A stretch of 64,000 nucleotides of DNA from DATKUC01 sp964577375 (lineage in GTDB: Bacteria; Spirochaetota; Spirochaetia; DSM-27196; DATKUC01). Location of the stretch: NCBI GenBank assembly GCA_964577375.1, contig CAZNYW010000011.1, positions 1 through 64,000 of the forward strand, read 5' to 3'. Positions 8,348 through 15,716 of the stretch are shown piece by piece. Below the pieces are notes generated by a model, which worked only from the letters and a program-made list of their open reading frames with translations, was not told the origin of the DNA and did not search any database. Position 1 is the stretch's first letter. Each line of letters opens with the position of its first letter. Made by a program: the position numbers and the translations under genes.

Positions 8348-8881
8348 ATGGAAAAACCGTTCGCCCTCGATACGGCTATTCGAAAAGTGCCCGACTTCCC
8401 GCGTCCGGGCGTGCTCTTCTACGACATTACCGGCATTCTGATTGACCCGGCCGTCTTCGGCAGCTGCATAGACGAGATGGTCAAACGTTATGAGACTGCC
8501 GAGATAGACGCGGTGGTGGCTATCGAGTCACGGGGGTTCCTTTTTGCCGCTCCCTTCGCGCTGCGGCGAAACATACCGCTGATCCTCGCGCGGAAGAAAG
8601 GCAAGCTTCCGGGAGAGACGGTAGGAAGAACATTCACCCTCGAATACGGTCGAGACACAATCGAAATCAAGAAGATCGACCTGGAATCAAAGCGCCGTAT
8701 CCTCATTGTCGACGATCTTATTGCCACGGGCGGAACCATCGAAGCGGCCGCCGACCTCATCCGGGGGTCCGGATCGACAGTCGTGGGCGTCTTCTGCGTG
8801 ATCGGGCTCCCGTTTCTCAACTATCAAAAGCTTCTCGGCGACCTGCCGGTCACCACGCTGATCGACTATCACGGAGAATAG
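8348..8881 (+). CDS. apt: Adenine phosphoribosyltransferase
   Basis: This 177-residue enzyme of purine salvage converts adenine and PRPP to AMP. It has IRKVPDFPRPGVLFYDIT at the start, VVAIESRGFLFAAPFA in the middle, and the PRPP-binding motif RILIVDDLIATGGT at residues 117-130. Length and motifs are normal for Apt, including the KKGKLPGET segment of the flexible loop. GGAGCG precedes ATG 8348. It is the last gene before a tRNA pair and a new transcription unit. Confidence 0.95.
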   Translation: MEKPFALDTAIRKVPDFPRPGVLFYDITGILIDPAVFGSCIDEMVKRYETAEIDAVVAIESRGFLFAAPFALRRNIPLILARKKGKLPGETVGRTFTLEYGRDTIEIKKIDLESKRRILIVDDLIATGGTIEAAADLIRGSGSTVVGVFCVIGLPFLNYQKLLGDLPVTTLIDYHGE

Positions 8882-8905
8882 GGACCTTCGCCCGGAGGTC
8901 GGGTG

Positions 8906-8934
8906 TTGACAAAGCGGAGGCTAAGCACTATTGT
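8906..8934 (+). promoter_or_regulatory. Sigma-70 promoter for the tRNA-Gln/tRNA-Glu pair
   Basis: TTGACA at 8906-8911 and TATTGT at 8929-8934 are separated by 17 bases. Transcription would begin near 8941, about 64 bases before the mature tRNA-Gln, so a GC-rich leader must be trimmed off. Confidence 0.7.
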
Positions 8935-9004
8935 TCGGGGTGAATTTGGGTCAGTACGGCGGCCGCGCCGCAGGGCGGCGGAGGTGCGCCGTGCGGATAT
9001 ACAG

Positions 9005-9075
9005 TTCCCGGTGGTGTAATGGTAGCACTCAAGACTCTGGATCTTGCTGTGGAGGTTCAAGTCCTTCCCGGGAAG
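9005..9075 (+). tRNA. tRNA-Gln (anticodon CTG)
   Basis: The cloverleaf has acceptor TTCCCGG/CCGGGAA, an anticodon stem CAAGA/TCTTG around loop CTCTGGA (anticodon CTG), and a T arm GGAGG/CCTTC around TTCAAGT. The discriminator is G. CCA is not encoded. It is the partner of the TTG isoacceptor at 33860-33932. Confidence 0.93.
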
Positions 9076-9082
9076 GAACGTT

Positions 9083-9154
9083 GGCCCCTTCGTCTATCGG
9101 TTAGGACAGGAGATTCTCATTCTTCAAAGAGGGGTTCGATTCCCCTAGGGGCTA
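9083..9154 (+). tRNA. tRNA-Glu (anticodon CTC)
   Basis: The cloverleaf has acceptor GGCCCCT/AGGGGCT, an anticodon stem GGAGA/TCTTC around loop TTCTCAT (anticodon CTC) and T stem AGGGG/CCCCT around the T loop. The first acceptor pair is a G-U wobble. It starts seven bases after tRNA-Gln, so the two are cotranscribed. CCA is not encoded. Confidence 0.92.
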
Positions 9155-9171
9155 AGAACCGGGTAACCGGT

Positions 9172-9199
9172 AGACCGGCTTTATGGCCGGTCTTTTTTT
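9172..9199 (+). terminator. Rho-independent terminator after the tRNA pair
   Basis: An eight-pair stem (AGACCGGC at 9172-9179 with GCCGGTCT at 9186-9193) is followed by a run of T to 9199. A small ACCGG-GTAA-CCGGT hairpin stands just before it. It separates the tRNAs from carA. Confidence 0.85.
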
Positions 9200-9260
9200 A
9201 AGCCGAGACCGTTCTGAGCGAAGTCGCAAGGACGCGGAGCCGAGCTGCGATCCCGCCGGT

Positions 9261-9278
9261 CTCCCGCGCAACCGGGAG
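9261..9278 (+). promoter_or_regulatory. Hairpin covering the carA ribosome-binding site
   Basis: CTCCCG at 9261-9266 pairs with CGGGAG at 9273-9278. The second strand is the likely Shine-Dalgarno sequence (GGGAG, six bases before ATG 9285), so the hairpin could limit carA translation. No sigma-70 promoter is obvious between the tRNA terminator and carA. Confidence 0.4.
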
Positions 9279-9284
9279 CAAGAT

Positions 9285-10463
9285 ATGAAAAGAGAGCGCG
9301 CCTTCCTGATCCTGGAGGACGGGAGCGTCTACCCGGGCCGGTCTTTTGGGACGCCTGCTCCCCTGATCGATTCCCTCGAGCCGGTGGCGCCAGGCGGACC
9401 GGCGCCGTCGCGGTACGCCGGCGAGGTGGTTTTCAATACCGCCATGGCCGGCTACCACGAAGTTCTCACCGATCCATCGTACACCGGACAGCTTGTGACC
9501 ATGACCTACCCGCACATGGGGAATTACGGCGACCTGTCGGACTGGAGCGAGGTAGGCCCCGAAGGAGGGCGCGTGCTCCCGGCCGTGAAAGCCGCAGGTT
9601 TTCTGGTTCGCAGCGAGTACCGGGGACCGGTACCCGAAGGCCGAATCAGTCTTCACGAGTTTCTCGCCGCCAACGAAACGCCCGGACTTTCCGAGGTTGA
9701 CACCCGCAGCCTGACGCTGAGGCTGCGGGATAAGGGCAGTCTCCTCGGCGTCGTGGCACGCAGCGCCGAGGAGGACCGTCGTGAGCTCACCGACGGTGAG
9801 CGTGAGCACGCGCTTGCATTCCTCAAAAGCTTCCCGTCGATGGTCGGCCGGAATCTCATCCACGACGTCGGTACCGACCGCGCGGCCGCGGCTGACGTCG
9901 ACGAGGCGGGAGGCTCACACGTGGCGCTGATCGACTGCGGAGCAAAGGCGAACATCCTTCGCGAGCTCAACGTCGTCGGCTGCCGGATATCTCTTTTCCC
10001 GAGCACCGCCGACGCTGCGACGATTCTCGCCGTCAGGCCGGACGCCGTAATGATATCCAACGGCCCCGGAGACCCGGCGACGCTCACCGACCAGGTCGAG
10101 GTGATACGCAGCCTCATCGGCAAGGTGCCCACATTCGGCATCTGTCTGGGACACCAGCTGTTAGGGCTTGCGCTCGGTGCCGGCACCTACAAGATGAAGT
10201 TCGGCCATCACGGAGTGAACCACCCGGTGCGAGACGAGCGAACGAAGAGAGTTTTCGTGACCAGCCAGAACCATGGATTTGCGGTGGACGAAAAGACGCT
10301 GCCTGCGGGAACCGACGTATGGTTCCGGAATGCCAACGATGGCTCGATCGAAGGTCTGGTGAATGAAAAGCTGCAGGTAATGTGCGCGCAATTCCATCCG
10401 GAATCGGCGCCCGGACCCCGCGACTCCACCTGGATTTTCCACGAGTTCATGAATCACATCTAG
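9285..10463 (+). CDS. carA: Carbamoyl-phosphate synthase small (glutaminase) subunit
   Basis: This 392-residue subunit hydrolyses glutamine to feed ammonia to CarB, for arginine and pyrimidine synthesis. The N-terminal domain has GEVVFNTAMAGYHEVLTDPS and GQLVTMTYPHMGNYG. The C-terminal class I amidotransferase domain has the nucleophile in FGICLGHQLLG (Cys about 287) and the histidine/glutamate pair in QFHPES. ATG 9285 has GGGAG six bases upstream, and an upstream in-frame GTG at 9183 falls inside the tRNA terminator. carB follows after eight bases, with AGGAGG overlapping the carA stop, so the pair is one operon. Confidence 0.96.
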   Translation: MKRERAFLILEDGSVYPGRSFGTPAPLIDSLEPVAPGGPAPSRYAGEVVFNTAMAGYHEVLTDPSYTGQLVTMTYPHMGNYGDLSDWSEVGPEGGRVLPAVKAAGFLVRSEYRGPVPEGRISLHEFLAANETPGLSEVDTRSLTLRLRDKGSLLGVVARSAEEDRRELTDGEREHALAFLKSFPSMVGRNLIHDVGTDRAAAADVDEAGGSHVALIDCGAKANILRELNVVGCRISLFPSTADAATILAVRPDAVMISNGPGDPATLTDQVEVIRSLIGKVPTFGICLGHQLLGLALGAGTYKMKFGHHGVNHPVRDERTKRVFVTSQNHGFAVDEKTLPAGTDVWFRNANDGSIEGLVNEKLQVMCAQFHPESAPGPRDSTWIFHEFMNHI

Positions 10464-10471
10464 GAGGCTGC

Positions 10472-13400
10472 ATGCCTGCCCGAACCGATATCAAATCGAT
10501 TCTCATCATCGGCTCCGGCCCGATCGTCATTGGACAGGCCTGTGAATTCGACTATTCGGGAACCCAGGCGGTGAAGGCGCTGAAGGAGGAGGGGTACCGG
10601 GTGATCCTGGTCAACCCCAATCCCGCGACGGTGATGACGACTCCCGGAGTAGCCGACCGGATCTATATGGACCCACTCGAGGTCCCCTATCTCGAAGAAA
10701 TCATCAAGACCGAGCAGCCCGATGCCATTCTGCCGACGATGGGAGGCCAGACTGCGCTCAATCTGTCCATGGAGCTGCACGCGGCAGGGGTGCTCGACCG
10801 GTACGGCGTCGAGCTCATCGGTGCGAAGATCGACGCAATACGCAAGGCCGAAGACCGCGGAGAGTTCAAGAAGGTGGTTGCATCGATCGGGCTCGAGAGT
10901 CCCGACTCGATTCTGACAAAGAGCATGGCCGAAGCGCGGGAGTTCGCTCACGAAACGGGGCTGCCTGTAATTATCCGGCCCAGCTTCACCCTCGGCGGCC
11001 GCGGCGGCAGCATCGCGTTCGGATGGGAGGAGCTGGATTCACTGCTCGAGCGCGCCTTTTCCGAAAGTCCCGTGCACGAAGCGCTCATAGAAGAATCGGT
11101 GATCGGCTGGAAGGAGTTCGAGCTCGAAGTGATGCGCGACCAGGCCGACAACGGCGTGGTGATCTGCTCCATCGAAAACATAGATGCCATGGGCGTGCAC
11201 ACGGGTGACAGCATTACGGTTGCTCCGATTCAGACCCTTTCGGACCGCGAGTATCAGACGATGCGAACCGCGGCTATCGAGATTCTGCGTGCAGTGGGTG
11301 TCGATTGCGGCGGGTCGAACGTGCAGTTCGCCGTAAATACGGAAACCGGCCGAATGCTCGTGATCGAGATGAATCCGCGCGTTTCGCGCTCCTCCGCGCT
11401 CGCAAGCAAGGCCACCGGTTTTCCGATTGCGCGCTGCGCTGCGCGGCTCGCGATTGGTTTCACGCTCGACGAAATTCTCAACGACATTACCGGAAAGACG
11501 GTCTCCTGTTTCGAGCCGTCGCTTGACTACGTTGCCGTCAAGATGCCCCGGTTCGAGATCGAAAAGTTTCCCAGGGGCTACCGCGAGCTCGGTACCCAGA
11601 TGAAGAGCGTCGGCGAGAGCCTTGCAATCGGGCGAACCTTTCTGGAGGCCTTGAACAAGGCTATCCGCGCATGTGAGTTCGGGTTCACGGGTCTGGAGGA
11701 TCTTCCGGCCGCCACGGACACCGAGCTCGAGCAGATGGTTACCACGCTTCATCCGCGCCGTATCTTTGCGACCTACACGGTGTTGAAAAGACGCGGCCCT
11801 TCCGCGCTGCCGGAGCTGGAGAAACAGACAGGCTACAACCGCTGGTTTCTCTCCTACATGCTGGAGCAGCTCGAAGTCGAAGCGGCCCTGGCCGGCGGCG
11901 GGATCGATCGCGACCTTCTCTACGAAGCGAAAAGGATGGGAATTGCCGACGCACGGATAGCACGGCTTGCCGGGACCACAGAGGGTGAGGTGGCGCTCAG
12001 GCGCGACAAAGAGAATCTGCACGCGGTCTATCACTTTGTCGATACCTGCTCGGGAGAGTTCGAGGCGCAGACTCCCTACTTCTATTCTACCTACGGCGAG
12101 CAGGATGAGGGTGGCAGGAGCGACGGCGCAGCGGTTGTGATTCTTGCAAGCGGACCCAACCGTATCGGACAGGGGCTCGAGTTCGACACCTGCTGCACAC
12201 TCTGCTCGCTCGCCTACAGACGGCTTGGCGTCAAGACGATAATCGTCAACTCTAATCCGGAGACCGTCTCCACCGATTTCAACGTGTCCGACCGGCTCTA
12301 CCTGGAGCCGCTGACAGTCGAAGATGTGCGGGAGGTGATGCTGAAGGAGGGTGTGCGGGAGGTAGTGGTGCAGCTCGGGGGTCAGACGCCGCTGAACATG
12401 GCCGAAGAGCTCGAGGCGTCGGGAGCGAAGGTGGTCGGGACGCCGGTGGCGAGCATCATGGACGCGGAGGACCGTCGGCTATTTGCGGAGTTGATGGAGC
12501 GGATCGGTGTGAAGCAGCCTATCAACCGCATAGCGAACAGTGCGAACGAGGTCGAGGCGCTGGCGGAAGGTATCGGTTACCCGGTGCTGCTGCGGCCCTC
12601 CTTCGTGCTTGGCGGCAGAAGCATGATGATCGCCTATAACCAGGAGGAGCTGCGTGATTCTCTCAGCCGCGGCATCGAGGTTTCGGTGAAAAAACCGGTG
12701 CTGGTGGATCAATTTCTGGAGGATGCCTTCGAGTACGACGTTGACGCCCTCTGTGACGGCAGCAACGTCTACATCGCCGGCATCATGCAGCACATCGAGG
12801 CCGCCGGAGTTCACTCGGGAGACTCGGCGTGCGTGTTTCCACCATATAAGTCGGACGCCCGCATACTCGAGCAGATGACCGTTGCCACCGAGCGGATCGC
12901 GCGCAGCGTCGGCGTGCTCGGGTTCCTGAACATCCAGTTCGCCGCGAAGGACGGGATCCTCTACATTCTGGAGGTGAATCCTCGCGCGAGCAGGACCGTT
13001 CCTTTCATTTCAAAGGCGTCGGGCGTCAATCTGGTGGAGGCCGCCGTCCGCATATGGTGCGGGGAGGACCTGCGTGCGCAGGGCTTGACCGGAACCGATG
13101 GGAAGCGACCTTCGAACGTGGGAATGGGGGAGTGCATGGTGGGATGGGCCGTCAAGGAGGCGATGTTTTCGTTCGACCGCTTCCGTGACGTAGACCCGCT
13201 TCTCGGGCCGGAGATGCGCAGCACCGGCGAGGTGATCGGAATCGGCGACAGTTTCGGAGAGGCCTATTCAAAGGCCCAGATGGCGACGGGGACACCGCTT
13301 CCCTCGCGCGGCAGGGTGTTCGTGACCGTGCATGATCAGGACAAGCCGACGATCCTGCCCATAATCAGAGATCTCGAGGCTGAAGGTTTTCAGATTTCCG

Positions 13401-13756
13401 CGACGCGCGGAACCGCGGAGTTTTTGTTCCGCAACGGTGTCTTCGCGGAGGTGATTCTCAAGGTCCACGAAGGTCATCCGCACATAATTGACCACATGAA
13501 TGCGGGCCGGATACAGCTCATCATAAACACGCCGCTGGGACGCTACACTCAGCGCGACGACGACTACATTCGGATAAACGCGGTGCGCAGACGGATTCCC
13601 TACACAACAACCACCTCCGCGGCGCGCGCGGCCGTCGAGGGCATCCGTTACATCCGCAAGGACGAGCTGCGCGTGCATGCGCTGCCGGACCCGCTCCCGG
13701 GCGGTCTCCTCGCAGATCACGCAGGCTCGGGACGGCCGGAGGGCGTCAGGCACTGA
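10472..13756 (+). CDS. carB: Carbamoyl-phosphate synthase large subunit
   Basis: This 1094-residue protein shows the internal duplication of CarB. Two ATP-grasp halves each begin with the same kind of block, ILIIGSGPIVIGQACEFDYSG near residue 10 and VVILASGPNRIGQGLEFDTC near 560. Each also has an ATP-grasp core such as RPSFTLGGRGGSIAF and RPSFVLGGRSMMIAY. A C-terminal MGS-like allosteric domain follows (from about residue 950, RVFVTVHDQDK). It makes carbamoyl phosphate from bicarbonate, ammonia and two ATP. The start ATG 10472 follows AGGAGG. The gene ends with a GC-rich stretch and meets cimA tail to tail. Confidence 0.96.
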   Translation: MPARTDIKSILIIGSGPIVIGQACEFDYSGTQAVKALKEEGYRVILVNPNPATVMTTPGVADRIYMDPLEVPYLEEIIKTEQPDAILPTMGGQTALNLSMELHAAGVLDRYGVELIGAKIDAIRKAEDRGEFKKVVASIGLESPDSILTKSMAEAREFAHETGLPVIIRPSFTLGGRGGSIAFGWEELDSLLERAFSESPVHEALIEESVIGWKEFELEVMRDQADNGVVICSIENIDAMGVHTGDSITVAPIQTLSDREYQTMRTAAIEILRAVGVDCGGSNVQFAVNTETGRMLVIEMNPRVSRSSALASKATGFPIARCAARLAIGFTLDEILNDITGKTVSCFEPSLDYVAVKMPRFEIEKFPRGYRELGTQMKSVGESLAIGRTFLEALNKAIRACEFGFTGLEDLPAATDTELEQMVTTLHPRRIFATYTVLKRRGPSALPELEKQTGYNRWFLSYMLEQLEVEAALAGGGIDRDLLYEAKRMGIADARIARLAGTTEGEVALRRDKENLHAVYHFVDTCSGEFEAQTPYFYSTYGEQDEGGRSDGAAVVILASGPNRIGQGLEFDTCCTLCSLAYRRLGVKTIIVNSNPETVSTDFNVSDRLYLEPLTVEDVREVMLKEGVREVVVQLGGQTPLNMAEELEASGAKVVGTPVASIMDAEDRRLFAELMERIGVKQPINRIANSANEVEALAEGIGYPVLLRPSFVLGGRSMMIAYNQEELRDSLSRGIEVSVKKPVLVDQFLEDAFEYDVDALCDGSNVYIAGIMQHIEAAGVHSGDSACVFPPYKSDARILEQMTVATERIARSVGVLGFLNIQFAAKDGILYILEVNPRASRTVPFISKASGVNLVEAAVRIWCGEDLRAQGLTGTDGKRPSNVGMGECMVGWAVKEAMFSFDRFRDVDPLLGPEMRSTGEVIGIGDSFGEAYSKAQMATGTPLPSRGRVFVTVHDQDKPTILPIIRDLEAEGFQISATRGTAEFLFRNGVFAEVILKVHEGHPHIIDHMNAGRIQLIINTPLGRYTQRDDDYIRINAVRRRIPYTTTTSAARAAVEGIRYIRKDELRVHALPDPLPGGLLADHAGSGRPEGVRH

Positions 13757-13823
13757 GCCGCTCTACGGAGAGCGTCCGACCACCGCCGGCCTGCGCGCGG
13801 CAGCGGCCGCAGGGACCGTCCGC

Positions 13824-15455
13824 TCAGTCGGCAGCGGATACAACGGTGCTGGCCACGCCGGCGCCTGACCCGTTAGCGCCCTCCTGGCTCCCTTCGGGCA
13901 CGAAGTTGTTGTAATAGTAGTCAAGGCTTTCGACCAGCGCCTCCCAGGATGCCTCGACGATGTTCTCGTGCACGCCGACGGTGTCCCACGTGTGCTCTCC
14001 GTCGCTCGAGGATATAAAGACGCGCACCTTCGCCGCGGCGTGGCTCTCCGGATTGAGAACGCGGACGCGGTAGTCGGTGAGTGAGATTCGCGAGAGAAAC
14101 TCGTGATGCGGACGGAGAGCGTCCCTGAGCGCGGAATCGATTGTTTCGACCGGACCAACTCCCACCGCGGCGCCCATGATCTCCTTTGCTTCCGAGTTCA
14201 TGAACACCCGGCCGACCGTCTTCGAAGGTGCCTCCATCGTCTTGAAGGTTTCCAGGTGATAGTTTTTCAGCTCGAGAAGCGGTCGATAGATGCCGAGTGC
14301 CTTGCGCATCAGAAGGTCGAATGAACCTTCGGCGGCTTCGAACTCGTATCCCAGCCCCTCCTTGCGTTTCAGTTCCTGCGTGATCTGATTCACGATCTCC
14401 GAGTTCTTGTCGTAGTTTCCGTATTTCGAAATTTTGTCGACGATGGTCGATTTGCCGGCGAGCTCGGAAAGAAGGATGTGCCGCTCATTTCCGATCAGCT
14501 TTGCATCGATATGCTCCATCAGCCAGTCCGCCTTCGCAATCACGTCGGCGTGCTGTCCGGCCTTGTGGCTGAAGGCGGCGGTTCCGACAAAGGGCTGCCG
14601 CTTGTCGGGAATGATGTTGGCCTTTTCCGATACGAATCGTGACAGGCTGGTGAGCTTTTCCATGTGATCGGAAACCGCGGCCGGAAGTTTCATTTTGAAC
14701 ACGATGTTGGGAATCAGCGTGCAGAGATTCGCATTGCCGCAGCGCTCACCCCAGCCGTTGATCGTTCCCTGAATGTGGACTGCGCCTTCGGTTATCGCCG
14801 CAAGCGAGTTTGCGACCGCGGTTCCGCAGTCGTTGTGAAAGTGACCGCCGAGCGGTGCAAGCCTGGATTGCGGAAGCTGGCGGACGATCTCCGCCACTTC
14901 GCCGGGGAGGGTTCCACCGTTGGTGTCGCAGAGCACGAGGCAATCGGCTCCGGCTTCGGCTCCGGCCTCGAGGACGCGCACGGCGTAGTCGGAATCGTCC
15001 TTGTAGCCGTCGAAGAAGTGCTCGAGGTCGAAGAACACCTCACGCCCTTCCCGTTTGAGGTAGGCGATGGAATCGTAGATCATCGCCAGATTTTCTTCAT
15101 AATCGGTTCGGAGCACCTTATCGACGTGAGCTTTCCATGTCTTTCCGACGATGATGACGGTTGGCGTTTCGGCGTCCAGGAGCGCCTGAATGTGCGCGTC
15201 ATGCTCGGCACGTGCGCCCGCACGACGGGTCGATCCGAAAGCGACTATCTTCGCATGCTCGAACTTCTCCTTCTTCGCCATATCGAAGAATGCGGCCTCC
15301 TTCTCGTTCGACAGAGGGAAACCGCCTTCGACGTAGTCGATGTGCATTTCGTCGAGCTTGTGAGCAATCCTGATCTTGTCGTCGAGGGTGTAGTTGATCT
15401 CGAGTCCCTGCATGCCGTCCCGCAGCGTTGTGTCGTAGATTGTTATTCCGGCCAT
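13824..15455 (-). CDS. cimA: (R)-citramalate synthase
   Basis: This 543-residue enzyme condenses pyruvate with acetyl-CoA, the first step of the threonine-independent route to isoleucine. The HMGL-like TIM barrel opens with IYDTTLRDGMQGLEINYTLD and has the metal-site histidines in GGHFHNDCGTAVANS. A C-terminal LeuA-type allosteric domain follows. It resembles the long CimA class more than LeuA or NifV. The isoleucine-rich leader peptide upstream (15575-15643) independently supports a role in isoleucine synthesis. ATG 15455 follows AGGAGG. The C-terminal 15 residues or so are low-complexity. It is read away from the DUF5312-like gene. Confidence 0.92.
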   Translation of the reverse strand: MAGITIYDTTLRDGMQGLEINYTLDDKIRIAHKLDEMHIDYVEGGFPLSNEKEAAFFDMAKKEKFEHAKIVAFGSTRRAGARAEHDAHIQALLDAETPTVIIVGKTWKAHVDKVLRTDYEENLAMIYDSIAYLKREGREVFFDLEHFFDGYKDDSDYAVRVLEAGAEAGADCLVLCDTNGGTLPGEVAEIVRQLPQSRLAPLGGHFHNDCGTAVANSLAAITEGAVHIQGTINGWGERCGNANLCTLIPNIVFKMKLPAAVSDHMEKLTSLSRFVSEKANIIPDKRQPFVGTAAFSHKAGQHADVIAKADWLMEHIDAKLIGNERHILLSELAGKSTIVDKISKYGNYDKNSEIVNQITQELKRKEGLGYEFEAAEGSFDLLMRKALGIYRPLLELKNYHLETFKTMEAPSKTVGRVFMNSEAKEIMGAAVGVGPVETIDSALRDALRPHHEFLSRISLTDYRVRVLNPESHAAAKVRVFISSSDGEHTWDTVGVHENIVEASWEALVESLDYYYNNFVPEGSQEGANGSGAGVASTVVSAAD

Positions 15456-15515
15456 GTTTCCTCCTGTACCGCCCTGTGGTTCATTTCAGTCGTCCACATT
15501 CAGTTTTGCAGTCAC

Positions 15516-15548
15516 AAAAAAAGCCGTCCCTCGCAGGAAGGACGGCTT
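15516..15548 (-). terminator. Attenuator terminator upstream of cimA
   Basis: On the minus strand a nine-pair stem AAGCCGTCC/GGACGGCTT with a ten-base loop is followed by a run of T (15522 down to 15516). It lies after the leader peptide and 60 bases before the cimA start. The eight bases at 15568-15575 are exactly complementary to 15533-15540, which forms the terminator loop plus the first stem base. An alternative hairpin is therefore possible. Confidence 0.85.
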
Positions 15549-15574
15549 GCCTGTGCAGCTTAACGCACTTCCTG

Positions 15575-15643
15575 CTAAGCACCGGTGAGACTAATAATAA
15601 TGATGCTGATCAGGATGTTCGCTTCCGACACATTTCGTGACAT
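15575..15643 (-). CDS. Isoleucine-rich leader peptide of cimA
   Basis: This 22-residue reading frame runs from ATG 15643 to TAG 15575 on the minus strand. Its middle is ILISIIII: six isoleucine codons and one leucine within eight codons. It sits immediately before a strong terminator at 15516-15548, and then cimA. The arrangement is that of a classical amino-acid attenuator. When charged tRNA-Ile is scarce the ribosome stalls in the leader and an alternative hairpin prevents termination. No ribosome-binding site precedes the ATG, and the promoter spacing suggests that the transcript begins at or next to the ATG, so it may be translated as a leaderless RNA. It is too short for standard gene callers. 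Confidence 0.82.
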   Translation of the reverse strand: MSRNVSEANILISIIIISLTGA

Positions 15644-15647
15644 GGGT

Positions 15648-15678
15648 ATAATCTTGTGTATTCTGTCAGAAATGTCAA
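15648..15678 (-). promoter_or_regulatory. Promoter of the cimA leader transcript
   Basis: A perfect TTGACA stands on the minus strand at 15678-15673. Possible -10 elements are AAGATT (17-base spacer) or GATTAT (19-base spacer), both imperfect. Either would place the transcript start within two bases of the leader ATG at 15643. Confidence 0.6.
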
Positions 15679-15716
15679 GTCAGGTCTCATTGCCAGCGAG
15701 GCCCGAATAGGCTAGA

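Noticed and set aside
13759..13774. A hairpin between carB and cimA as a terminator
   Set aside because: The six-pair stem has no T tract on either strand, so I do not list it as a terminator.
14664..15563. A 299-codon plus-strand frame opposite cimA
   Set aside because: It is opposite the strongly conserved CimA barrel and runs through the attenuator, so it is not a gene.
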